The notes beneath the pieces were generated by a model. That model was given only the letters and a program-made list of their open reading frames with translations, was not told the origin of the DNA and ran no database searches. Below, piece after piece: positions 43,701 to 53,555 of a stretch of DNA of 64,000 bases. The stretch is from Eucommia ulmoides (Eukaryota; Streptophyta; Magnoliopsida; Garryales; Eucommiaceae), in NCBI GenBank assembly GCA_016647705.1, contig CM028327.1, positions 41,478,517 through 41,542,516 of the forward strand, written 5' to 3'. The position numbers were made by a program, and so were the translations under genes. Position 1 is the first letter of the stretch. Each line of letters begins with the position of its first letter.

Positions 43701-46700
43701 AGAGGCAAAAGAGCATGGAAACAGCATTGAAGCCTTTAACAGCATAGATAGACAAATCAATAATTTAGGAAAAATAAAAGGAAAAACTAAAAAAGTGAAG
43801 AAAAAACTTACATGCATACTGTTGGTCTGGCTGGATAGATCAGAAAGTTGTGATAGCTTGTGGAGAGAGGATGAATTTAGTAATGCTGGTAAGCAACTAA
43901 GGTTGATGAGAGAAGCTCCAACATTATTCTCGAACCATAATACTTCAAGGCTGTCAAACAAGAATGAACCAGATCAGGTGATGTCTCTTTATATTATGAA
44001 TGTAGTGAAAGATGAAAGAAGTAACAAATATAGGTGCCCGACCAAAAAGTTATCAGTTTTTCAGAGCAGTGAAAAAAAAAAAAGTTTGAGACAATAATGT
44101 TTTGGGTTAATTGCCTTTTTAAACCCCTTGTACTTTGATCTTCTTTCGTTTTGTACCCATGTAACTTAAAACCTGCACCTTATCTCGTCTGTTATAATAG
44201 ATTGAAAAACTAATTTTTCTTTTTGTTTAGCTGAACGAAATATGCTAAAAAGTGTGTAAAATTGAAAATTTTATATGAAATGAACAAAATTCCCTTTATT
44301 CTAATTCTTATTTTATTTTGTCTTTATCAGGAAAAAAAAAAAGAAAAAAAATGTAGAATTAGAGCAGGAAAAAACGCTAGAGGGGAAAAATAATGGTTTT
44401 TACCTTTTCTTACCTTTAAATATTGAATTTAATTTATTTTTAAAAAAAAAAATAAGTTAATTTATATTTTTTTTAAATAAAAATGTGAGTTTCTCTCTTT
44501 AATAAAGAGTAGAAGGGGGAGGCATATAGGTTTTATAAAATACAAGGCTAAAATAAAACTAGACCAAAGTACAAGCGGGTAAAAGACAAACAGAAAATCA
44601 ACCCCCTTTTTTTTTCTCTATGGTGGTAGAATGGTAGGCAATCATGGGGATATAGTTGGAAGTGACTGAAACTTCATATGCTAATGCTATCAATCAAAAA
44701 TCAGAGGAAAACGTGGACTGCTCACCGTTTTTGTTTTGTTAGACGACATGTCAAGCCAGACAGAAACAATGTATGGCCGACGCCTACTCTCCCCAGAGAC
44801 CTAAAACCATAATTTTGAAAGCAAAAAGAGACAAGCTAAGACATGGTTCTTTAAAGGGGAAAAAATCTATGTTGTTGATTCATACAAGTATATAGAAGAG
44901 TTATTAATTTACCAAGATTGGACAAAGTGAAGTTTTGCCCATACAGCTCCAGTTGTGTCTTCAATTCTCAAGTTAAAAATAGCATCACCAGCATTTTGTT
45001 CTTTGATGATGTCTGTGACAATAACGTAGAGGCTTACGCCAGTCATCTTGTCACGAAGATCGACTATAAAAGACTGCAAGACTTTGAAAGTGTAAGAGAA
45101 ATTAATAAAAATCATAATTTACAAAAATTGTATTGAAGATTTAGGTAGAATAACTGTGAAGCCTTAGCTAATCTCCATTAAAGAAACATCAGAAACCAAA
45201 AAGAATCTTGTTACAGTATTGAATTTATTTGGGAACGTAGAAACTCAATAGGCCTAATTCACTCTCAAAAGACACCTTGTAAGATCAGGATTGCCTTACT
45301 TTATATATAGCTCAAGATCAGGTAACACAACTGATGTGAGATTCAACAGGTCCCCTCACGCGCAGGGGGACTTTTTGACAAACCACTGCGAACGGATATC
45401 AAGGGAAGGGCCCAACATTGATGTGGGATTCAAACCGTCCCCTAACGCGTAGCGTGGACTATACTTGTGGAATCTCACATCGCTTGTGTTACCTAATCTA
45501 TATATAAAGCCTAGGCAATCCTCATCTTTCAAGGCAACTCTTGAGAGTGAGTTAGGTCTATTTGGTTTATACGTCAAAACCAGGACTCTTATCTAATATT
45601 GAGTGTGTTGAATCCCACATTGATATTGGGCTCTTCCCCCGATATCCATTCGCAATGCTTTGTCAAAAAGTCCACCATGCGCGTAAGGGAAGTGTTGAAT
45701 CTCTCATCGATGTTAGGCCCTTCCCCTGATATCCGTTCGCAGTGGTTTGTCAAAAGTTCACCCTATGCATGAGGAGGGTATGTTGAATCCCATATTGCTT
45801 ATGTTACCTGATCCTGAGCTATATATAAAGCCTAAACAATCCTTATCTTTCAAGGCGTCTCAAATAGACCTATTGAGTTACTACAATACTGATAGTAGCT
45901 ATAGTATACTCCGTATATCAAGCTATTGAAAGAAAAATAAACTACAGGTTGTTTGACATGATAAAACCCCAAAATATATAAGAAAATAACCCTTATACAT
46001 TTAACATTAAGTATTCGCTCTATATACAAGCAAGAATTGGTGAGATAAGGTAGCCTTGGAAATATACAAAACTTTAAAGTTTTAAGACCATATAAACTTA
46101 CCCGAAAAGGATAGTTACTGAAATCAATGGACCCTTGAGAATCGCAAGGCAAGGTTACTTGAGAAACTTTAGGTTCCTGAGTTGGATTCAATGCAGTCAA
46201 CAGCTTTGATCCTTGATACCGACTTTGTGTTAGTGCTATGCATACCTAAGAAAGGCAGATGTCAACTTCATAATCAAAATTGAAGCACTAATTTTTTGCT
46301 AGAACTGTCTACAGCTTACTTGTTCTTCACGTTGAATGAATGGCACCAGATGCAATTGTGTCACACTACCATATTCAAGACAAATTTCTTCACATGCATC
46401 TGAACCAGTATCAACAATTTTTTCCACAAATGGTCTATCCAGGGCAAGCATACTTCCTACGCTGAAATAAAATGCATTATGGGTGTATGTGAAGAGGAGA
46501 AACAATATTGAAAACAGAAAACAAACACGATGGTCAACCTCAAAAGATTGGCAAGCATAACCTGCTCACCCCACAGCAAAAACTTTAACTTGCTGCCATC
46601 GTTATCAACAAGAGTGATTTGTTTCCTCTGCAGACTGCCATGCTTTCCTTGAATTTCCAGTGACCCAATAGATTCAACCCTTCTCATGAGTAGGTCAAGA

Positions 46701-49700
46701 AGACGACAAATAATATGTAAGCATTAAGAACTGAGAATATAAGACAGCAATGACTAAACACGAAATTTAAATGGTATCAAAACACAACAAAGAAAAAGAC
46801 TAGTAATATATAGTGAAACTGCAAATTTATACGATAATTTTGAATTTCATGCCACTGAAGAACTCTGCCTAAAGCATATTATAGCACCAATGCATATCAA
46901 GAGTCATGAACTTTAATATCAGAACAGCAAAACAGAACAACGAGTATCTATGAACCCAGCGTAATTAATAATCGAAGTATCCTACCTTGCATACAAAGAA
47001 TAAGAGACCCCTCTGTTGACTTCATCTAGAGAGATGGAAGAGAAAGAATCTGAACAGAACTGTGCTCCTAGCAGCATAGCATCATCATCTTGGTCCTACA
47101 TAGATGTGTTAACGTAACAACAATGGTAAAATCCTTTTTCAATTTAATCACAAAAAAATCATAAGATCTTTAAAATAATCGCTCGCTCATAGTTTTCAGG
47201 AACAGATTGCCAATCACTCAGTCAAAGATGTAATTTCTGATAATGTAACCTAGTAACCTCTGATTCATCATACTTATCATTTGAAGTATAAAATAATGGC
47301 ATGATATAATTCTGAAACAATTTCAAGCTCATGATTACGCGCACACATTAATCAACAATTACTTAACGATAGCTGGCTCAGCAACCAAAATGCCACCTCT
47401 TTATCTCTGAACTAAGGGTTAGTTCCATTATTTGTTAAAGCATTTTGCATACAAAGATAGAACTCAATGAAGTTACTGCCTTATACACGCATCTGCCCTG
47501 TGTATAGAGGATGCTTTGCATATAAAAGACTTGACCCCCCGAGCCTGGATTTGTCACCAGTATAAGATGTTTGTGTGAGAAAAAAGGCCAAACATAAATT
47601 ATAAAACACAAAACCTGAGGGTTAAGGACAGAAGAATGTCATGCTACCTCATCTAACAATATAACAAGATATTCAGTTGGCAAAAGTCGTGGTTCACTGG
47701 ATCTTCTGGACGCAGTTCGAAGATAGCATCCTGTAAGGAAAACTTCCCTCCCTTTCTTTAGAATACCATTGTTAGGATCAGCCAGGTCGTAAAATCTGTT
47801 GTACTATAAATGTTAGAGATCTTAGCAGCAACATGTGAAAATGTACAGTACAAACTACAAAGCACTGCAATTTAACTTTTTTAAAATTAAAACCAAAACC
47901 CAGCTGACTTGTTTTCACTAGAAAAATAAGCAAAAATTGGTAGTTACAGTACAATCCTTGTGGATTCAACACCTTTACTAAGTGCGCTATACTACAAAGT
48001 CTTGCGCTTAAATAAGGTTATTAAATTTGAGCGATCAAAGATATCCCAATAATTTTATTAACGAGATGAATATAAGAAAAATCACACTTCATGCAAAAAA
48101 ACTTTAAAAAGGGGAAACAGATCCATGTGTGAAATATGAGATATGAAGATAAAACAGGAAATACGATAAATCAACAGTGATTTCGGTATTATTATTTGCT
48201 TTGCAATTGATATAACAAGCTAACGTTCATTCTTTCCACAATAGAAAATTCTTGAAGTGGATGAAACAAGATTAATTTAGTTAACGCTAACACAACATAC
48301 CTGCGGTGAAGGTATAGATCAATGGTATTGGAGCTCCAAAAATCCCCCAAACGAAGCATGTGGATCTCCGTACCTGGTTAAATATTTATCAAATAAGTAA
48401 TAGAAAAAGCTTCAAGCAAAATGTAAATCAAAATTAACTTCCAATTAACTATATACATTCCACATCTTTTTGAGCCTGGATGCAGTCAAACTGCCATTAT
48501 ATTAAGAAATAATCAGCGCTTACAACACTATGTTTAGATCCAAATTGCTTTGCAGAGTTGGATAGCCAGCTTAATATAATACTACCGTTTTTCACAGTTT
48601 GTTCTTTCTGGAATTCCACAGTAATAAGATCCAACTACAACAATATCCGAGGTACTTATTTGTAGAAACACAATTGACATAACTCACTCTCAAAAAACGC
48701 CTTGAGAGAGGAGGATTACCCTAGGCTTTATACATAGCTTAGGACCAGCTAACACGAGCAATGTGGGAACATTCGGAAGACTAAAAATGTTCAGTTTTGC
48801 CTTGATTAGTTTCTTGTTTTGCTTTGTGTTTTTTCCAGGCTCAGAGGTGAGGTCTCGCCCCCCCCCCCAGCTGTAAATTGTCTTGTTGGTTTCATTTTAT
48901 AATATTTCTCCTCGCTTTGTCGAGGTTTTTTTTTTTAAAAAAAAAAAAAAAACAATGTGGATTCAACATGCCCCTCACCCGCAAAATGGACTTTGCCAAA
49001 CTAATGTGAATGGATATCAGGGGGACCAACATCAATGTTGTATTCAACACGGCCCTCACACGTAGGGTGAACTTTGACAAATCACTGTAAACAAATATCA
49101 GGGGACCCAACATTGATGTGAAATTCAACACGCCCAATATCAGACAAAAATCATGACTCTAATACCAAGTAGAAATTCAATGGGTCTAAGTCTCTTTCAA
49201 AAGACGCCTTGAAAGAGGAGAATTGCCCTAAACTTATAGATAGCTCAGGGTAAAGTAACACAAGCAAGGTGAGATTCAACATATTTTAACAGAAAATATG
49301 GTAGATTATAGTGGTAGAGCCTTGGCGCAACCGTAAAGGTTATCGCCATGTGACCCGGAACTCACAAGTTTGAGTCATGAAAACGACCTCTTACAAAAAG
49401 TAAGACAAGGCTGAGACCTAAGTGGTCCAACCTGAACCCCGCACATTGCAGAAGCTTTGTAGGGACTGCCCTTTTTATAGTGGTGGATATTGTACCTGGA
49501 AGAAGAAAATTGTCGACTACGACTGCTTCAATAACACTACTCAGCGATAAGAAGTTCTTCTTAAAAATCGAATCAATAGAAACCGTGTTCGGGAGCTTCA
49601 ATCTCTTGTGCTTCTTTTTCAGCTGATTAATCAATTCCGGACGTTTCTTCGGAGCGCCATTTCTGCGCAGCTCATACCATGCCTTCATATAAAAAAATCA

Positions 49701-50032
49701 AAAATAACGGATACAACTCAAACAATCAACGAAAATGGCAACCGTAGTGGGACTCTACGAACCTGAGAAAGGTCGGAAAGCAGAATTGCGGAGGTGACTC
49801 CACTCGAGTATGCAATACATGTCTTGAGTATCCGAGACGCTATCCAGCTCCATCCAGGTCCATCCGACTCCTCTTCGGGCTCGTCTTCCTCAGGCGATAG
49901 CACTGATTTAGCGTAATCAATGAAACTAAGAAACGGATCATCTACCTCTCCCTCGTGATGATCGATATCCATGGCGGAATCTTCATGATCCAGAAATTTG
50001 CTTACAAGTACTTCATCGGCTGGAGAATTCAT
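40735..50032 (-). CDS. Multi-OB-fold zinc-ribbon protein, RPA1/SHLD2-like, 13 exons
   Basis: Exons from 5' to 3': 49763-50032, 49496-49682, 48301-48373, 47648-47795, 46986-47095, 46539-46679, 46320-46461, 46102-46245, 44913-45073, 44726-44800, 43812-43950, 42351-42620, 40735-40884. Every junction is GT-AG and phase-consistent, giving 669 residues without a stop. The N-terminus is acidic (DEPEEESDG) then basic (KKRPELINQLKKKHKRLKL). Three OB-fold-like regions follow. OB1 (about 258-330) includes YARVESIGSLEIQ and ITLVDNDGSKLKFLLWGE. OB2 (about 412-476) includes FNLRIEDTTGAVWAKLHF. OB3 (about 530-660) has a zinc ribbon (C553, C567, C570 and C572/C574) and a VFAWCTGQTAMELL segment as in RPA1's last OB fold. 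This layout matches shieldin-2 in animals; orthology is inference. Expected to bind single-stranded DNA in the nucleus. Confidence 0.82.
41378..41873. repeat. Tandem repeat, 167-bp period, three copies
   Basis: Copies are anchored by GTGACAATCATGGCAACAGT (41441), GTGACAGTCATGGCAATGGT (41608) and GTAACAGTCATGGCAATGGT (41775), exactly 167 bp apart. They lie in the last intron of the OB-fold gene and are highly similar, so the amplification is recent. Confidence 0.88.
41873..42090 (-). mobile_element. SINE-like element, inverted, in intron 12 of the OB-fold gene
   Basis: Its minus strand shares AAATTAAATCTTGAATTTAAT and a GGTGCGCGTAATCTGACC 3' domain with the 30690-30952 copy, and ends in an A-rich tail (about 41873-41890 on the plus strand as T/A). 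Confidence 0.45.
42765..42990 (-). repeat. Inverted copy of the 36540/39213 dispersed repeat
   Basis: GGGATTCCCCGTGCCTAAAG and the downstream TTTCCGTTCAAAAAATTCT segment are the complement of blocks in the plus-strand copies. It lies in intron 11 of the OB-fold gene. Confidence 0.5.
43140..43590. mobile_element. MITE-like element, copy A, intron 11
   Basis: About 450 bp. Left end TTGCTTTTTAACCC ... TTGATCTTGTTTCATTTTGT; right end TAAAATGAAACA ... AGTATAAGCGTGTAAAAAACAA, an approximate inverted repeat. The internal AT-rich sequence matches copy B (44103-44592). A truncated third copy is at about 42183-42290. Confidence 0.55.
44103..44592. mobile_element. MITE-like element, copy B, intron 10
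   Basis: Ends pair as CCCCTTGTACTTTGATCTTC with the complement of GACCAAAGTACAAGCGGG. Homologous to copy A over its full length. Confidence 0.58.
45236..45875. repeat. Inverted (palindromic) TRIM-like block in intron 8 of the OB-fold gene
   Basis: From 45236 to about 45465 the dispersed repeat is in one orientation. From about 45466 to 45875 units run in the opposite orientation. Outer ends are AAACTCAATAGGCCTAATTC and the near-complement AAATAGACCTATTGAGTT. Two units are nested in the right arm. In the transcript this would form a long imperfect hairpin. Confidence 0.68.
48658..49290 (-). repeat. TRIM-like units in intron 2 of the OB-fold gene
   Basis: One unit (48658-48766, continuing at 48953) is interrupted by a short poly(A)-ended retroposed fragment. 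After it comes a PBS-like site (complement of about 49155-49170) and a partial second unit to 49290. Confidence 0.65.
48767..48952 (+). mobile_element. 5'-truncated LINE/retroposon fragment inside a TRIM-like unit
   Basis: 186 bp ending in an A-run. It is flanked by a perfect 8-bp duplication CAATGTGG (48759-48766 and 48953-48960) that is a continuous part of the host TRIM unit. The body (TTTTTTCCAGGCTCAGAGG, a C-run, CAGCTGTAAATTGTCTTG, CTTTGTCGAGGTTTTTTT) looks like a LINE 3' untranslated end, but differs from the LINE at 21.5-30.5 kb. Confidence 0.65.
49316..49475 (+). mobile_element. tRNA-derived SINE (Au-like) next to a splice donor
   Basis: 160 bp: A-box-like TTGGCGCAACCGTAAAGG, B-box-like AGTTTGAGTCATG, then a body ending GACTGCCCTTTT. 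It is flanked by a perfect 9-bp duplication TATAGTGGT (49307-49315 and 49476-49484). It lies in intron 2 of the OB-fold gene in antisense, its right duplication only 11 bp from the exon 2 donor at 49495. Confidence 0.85.
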
Positions 50033-50174
50033 TGCTTAGACAATAGCTTTCAATCGAATTGATTCAAAATTCAATCGTAGAAGTTGGAGTTTCTGGAAAT
50101 TGTTCTCAGTAGTAGCTCTAGTGACGCCCTACGAAAATGCAAATGGCGGGTTCTGTAATTTTCGGACGAGTTCG

Positions 50175-50186
50175 TTTGGCGCGCAA
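50175..50186 (-). promoter_or_regulatory. E2F-like box upstream of the OB-fold gene
   Basis: The plus strand reads TTTGGCGCGCAA, containing TTTGGCGC, which fits the plant E2F consensus TTTSSCGC. It lies 143-154 bp before the ATG. A GGCGGG motif sits nearby (about 50142). E2F sites are typical of replication and repair genes. Confidence 0.45.
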
Positions 50187-50204
50187 GAGAACACTTAATT
50201 TTTT

Positions 50205-50845
50205 AGGGGTTTTGACACTTTTTACCCTAATATTTGACTATTATTTCACTTTGGTCCTCAGAGTTTCGATTTGAACACATAACACCCTAAAAAAATTTTA
50301 ATCATCCCACTAAATCCCAATCAATAATTCTATTACAATTTTGGATTACAAACAATTGAATGCAGTGCATCCAAGATAAAATATAGAGTCCCTATATCCT
50401 TGTGGTTAGTGTAGAACAGCTATCAGTCTGGAACTACTAAGCATAACGAATCGAAATCAAAGACAGATCAGGGAAGTTGGTCTGGTTCTTACTTCTTCTT
50501 GTTCCTGACACTTTCCATACTTCATGGGTGCAACACCAACCAATTTGCTCTTTAATAAGTGAGACGAGTAGGAAAGAATTTCCGCAATTAGCACCAAGTC
50601 ATTATATATATATGATGTTACTTGTATTTTTTTTTTAGTATTTGAGCAAGAAGAAGAATGAAGAAAACAAATGATGGAATTATTCATAAAGCCTCTTAAA
50701 AAACGTTGCCAAGTGATTGTTTTTCCTTTCATAATTGAAATGAGGATAATGACACGGACAATATTGGGATGATTAGAAAACTTTCAGGTGTTATATGTTT
50801 AAATTAAAACTACGGGGACTAAAATGTAATTTTTATTGAGGATAC
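50205..50845. mobile_element. Foldback (MITE-like) element
   Basis: The left arm (GGTCCTCAGAGTTTCGATTT, then AACACATAACACC and TAATCATCCC) is the approximate complement of the right arm (GGGATGATTAGAAAACTTT ... GGTGTTATATG ... GGGGACTAAAATG). Copies of the same left arm recur at 51215-51337. Confidence 0.55.
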
Positions 50846-51337
50846 AAAGTTACAAAATCCCAACTTTTGTATTGACTTGTGCGGGAAGTTTTTAGTCATC
50901 TACAATTAAATACACGTTTCTTCCCAATACTAAGAGTTTATATCATTTTGCTCCTCTAATTCGAGATTCTACTAATAATCAACATAAATTAAATATGTTT
51001 TAAGTTTCCCTTGTAATCTCAACATACACATGGATTCATATATTATATTTATGTGAATTAAAATAAATATGGATTTATAAATAGAATAAATATATTAAAA
51101 TATCTAATAATATAAAAAATTGAATTATCACAAATTTATTCATTTGAAAATTCGGTTCTTGGATTTTTGTTGTATAACTTTGGATTTGGAACAATATATA
51201 TACAGAAAGTGGATTTTTGGCATCTTGCACCCCCAAAGTTTACCCATTATTTCACGTTGGTTCCTATAGTTTCAATTTGAACATATAGTACCCCCAAAGT
51301 TCCATAATTATCTCACTTCAGTCCAAAATAATAATTC

Positions 51338-51784
51338 TGATGTGGGTAAAGTTGGGCCTCCTCCACGTGTCAACCACCATAGCTACAAATTTGCCATGTC
51401 ACTAGCCACCTCGTACCAGCCCAGTGTATAGATAGCCTGGGGTGTTCTCAGGTCGACAGTTGATGAGAGATCGGAGTGCCCAGATCGATCTCCGTGGCCC
51501 GGCCTGGTTCGCTTCCCTGGCAGGCCAAACCCATGTCCCCGTCATCAACAGTGATGGGCCCCAGGCCCAGGCCCATATATCTAATCCGTCATGCCGCCCA
51601 CACGCTTAACTGCTTAACAGTAATCCGAGCTTAAGGCCTTAATCTTATTTACGTTAATCACACTTCCGCTTATAAATAGGAGGCTTCCTCAACACCTTGG
51701 GGGGACGAGAAAATCATTCTAGAGAGAGAAACTTTGTCTCAGATCGGACCATACTACTAGTTGGGCCAATTTTCGACACTAACG
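51338..51784 (+). repeat. 5' LTR of the Tat element, internally deleted
   Basis: 447 bp against 689 bp for the 3' LTR. The sequence jumps from CTCAGATCGG to ACCATACTACTAG, skipping about 240 bp that the 3' LTR carries between the same points. TATAAATA promoter box at 51671-51678. Confidence 0.9.
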
Positions 51785-51811
51785 TTTGACGCCGTCTGTG
51801 GGAAGCGTTAC

Positions 51812-53430
51812 TGATAGGTGTAAATTACTTCTATATTTCCAAACTTAATTTGTTAGTTTTCGAGTACGTTTATAGTTATTTTTATATATTTTAATATGTT
51901 TTTATACTTTTTGTATTAAAACAGGTGCGTGGGGTGAAAAGGTATGAAATCGGAGCATAAACGATCAATTCGTATCAAGAACGGTCGGAGAACGGTGAAA
52001 ATATGAGCAAGGAGGCAAAAATATAAAGGAAGCCCACCGCCTAGGCGTTGAAGAAGCAGAGAAAAACAAATTGCTGTTGACTGCCCTCGGCCTAGGTGAA
52101 AATCCCACCGCCTAGGCGGAAATCCAGCAAAAAGTTTTCCACAGCCACCGTTGATTCCACCGCCTAGGCGAAACTTAATCGACATACTTCATCGTCGCAG
52201 TCGTGAATCCCACCGCCGCGGCGGTGGCCTCTGCACAATTTAGATATTTTGTTAGATATTTTTTGACCTATTTATACCCTCATCTCCTCCTCTCTTCAGA
52301 CCTTTTCGGCCCCTAAGGCCTTAGGCCATATTTTAGGGTTAGGAAAATGGATTTTTGAGGGAGAGCTCTCAACCCGAGGTGGAGGATGAAGAGGGAAGCA
52401 ATCGTTCGACGGTTCTAGCAACTATTCTTCGGATATTGGCTAAGTCGCTCGTTTCTTCTCTTTGTTTTCTTCATTTTGATAGTTGTTGAGCATATTTATG
52501 CCATTTTACATTGTATACGTGGTTATGGTCATTGGCTAAATATAGGTTGTATAGGGTTTATTAATATAATTTATGAAAACGTTGTTTAGTTGAGTTTGTG
52601 TTTTGTTTGCGATTGTTCTTCGTTATGTTGATTGTGTGTGCCCTATTGTTTGTTTATATTGCTTAGATTTACATATCGAGAATACAAGATTTGACAAATC
52701 CCAGATTCGGACTAAAATAAACAAACGCCACAATCCTATAACCTGGTCGGGGTTTGGATTATGGACAATCAATGACGTTAGGGCAAGACTTACGTGACCT
52801 AGAGTCGGTAAGACATTGAGGGGGATTTCGGCGTTGACGCGAAGTCATGTATTCCCTCGTCTTACACTCGGGAGAGGTGGCGAGGAAGTTTTAGAACGGA
52901 GATTGTCGATAGGGTAAACACAACGCACGATCCAATGACCCGGTCGGGAGTTGGATTGTGTGCAATCAATGACGTTGGGGTAAGACTCACACGACCTAGG
53001 GTCATTAAGATGTTGATGGGGACTTCTTCGTTGACACAAAGTTGCATTATATCGCCCGTCTTATACTCGGGAGAGGTGGCGGAAGAGTTTTAGATACCGA
53101 GATTGTCAGATAAGTCAAACGCCGTTAACATAAACTAAAACGAGACCGAACACGTATTCGTAAACGAAACTAATCCCTAGATAACCTATTCTCTCAAAAC
53201 TATCTCATATTAATATTAGTATTAGTATAATTAAAGTATTTTAGTGCTAGTATTAATTAATTAAATTCCATTTTTGGTCGCCTAGATGAAGTCAGGTTAT
53301 GACAATCGTGGTACTCGATAGTAACAACATCAATCCTTGTGGATACGATACCCAACCGAAAGGTCCATTATACTAAAACTTGATCCGTACGCTTGTGGTG
53401 AAAGTGGCAGCGCTTAATTTGCGACCACCA
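51812..53430 (+). mobile_element. Athila-like solo LTR nested just after the Tat PBS
   Basis: Starts TGATAGGTGTAAATTA and ends near GCGACCACCA, flanked by GTTAC (51807-51811) and GCTAC (53431-53435). The 3' portion (ATCCTTGTGGATACGATACC, then ACTTGATCCGTACGCTTGTG) is typical of Athila-type LTR ends. It contains repeated CCGCCTAGGCG palindromes (52030-52170) and a 197-bp tandem duplication (about 52741-53130). No internal domain remains. Confidence 0.7.
52741..53130. repeat. 197-bp tandem duplication inside the nested LTR
   Basis: ACCTGGTCGGGG (52741) and ACCCGGTCGGGA (52938) begin two similar copies that also share AATCAATGACGTT and CTCGGGAGAGGTGGCG. Confidence 0.82.
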
Positions 53431-53555
53431 GCTACTAAAGCCTTTTCCAAGTCATCAGCTACCTACTCCGCTAAGGTTTGATAAATACAAAGTCTGGTCA
53501 CTCTCATTGATCAGAAAACATAAGCCACCCAGTAAATAGACAGCCTAAGGAAGAT

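Larger units (their letters stand above)
50033..51337. other. OB-fold gene promoter and foldback-repeat spacer
   Basis: The first 200 bp are the upstream region of the OB-fold gene. From about 50205 to 50845 lies a foldback element (ATTTCACTTTGGTCC ... TAATCATCCC, inverted at the right end). A second copy starts at about 51215 and is cut by the Tat retrotransposon. No gene recognised. Confidence 0.55.

Noticed and set aside
44918..45136. Plus-strand frame opposite exon 9 of the OB-fold gene
   Set aside because: The minus strand encodes a conserved OB-fold exon with correct splice sites, so this is its shadow.
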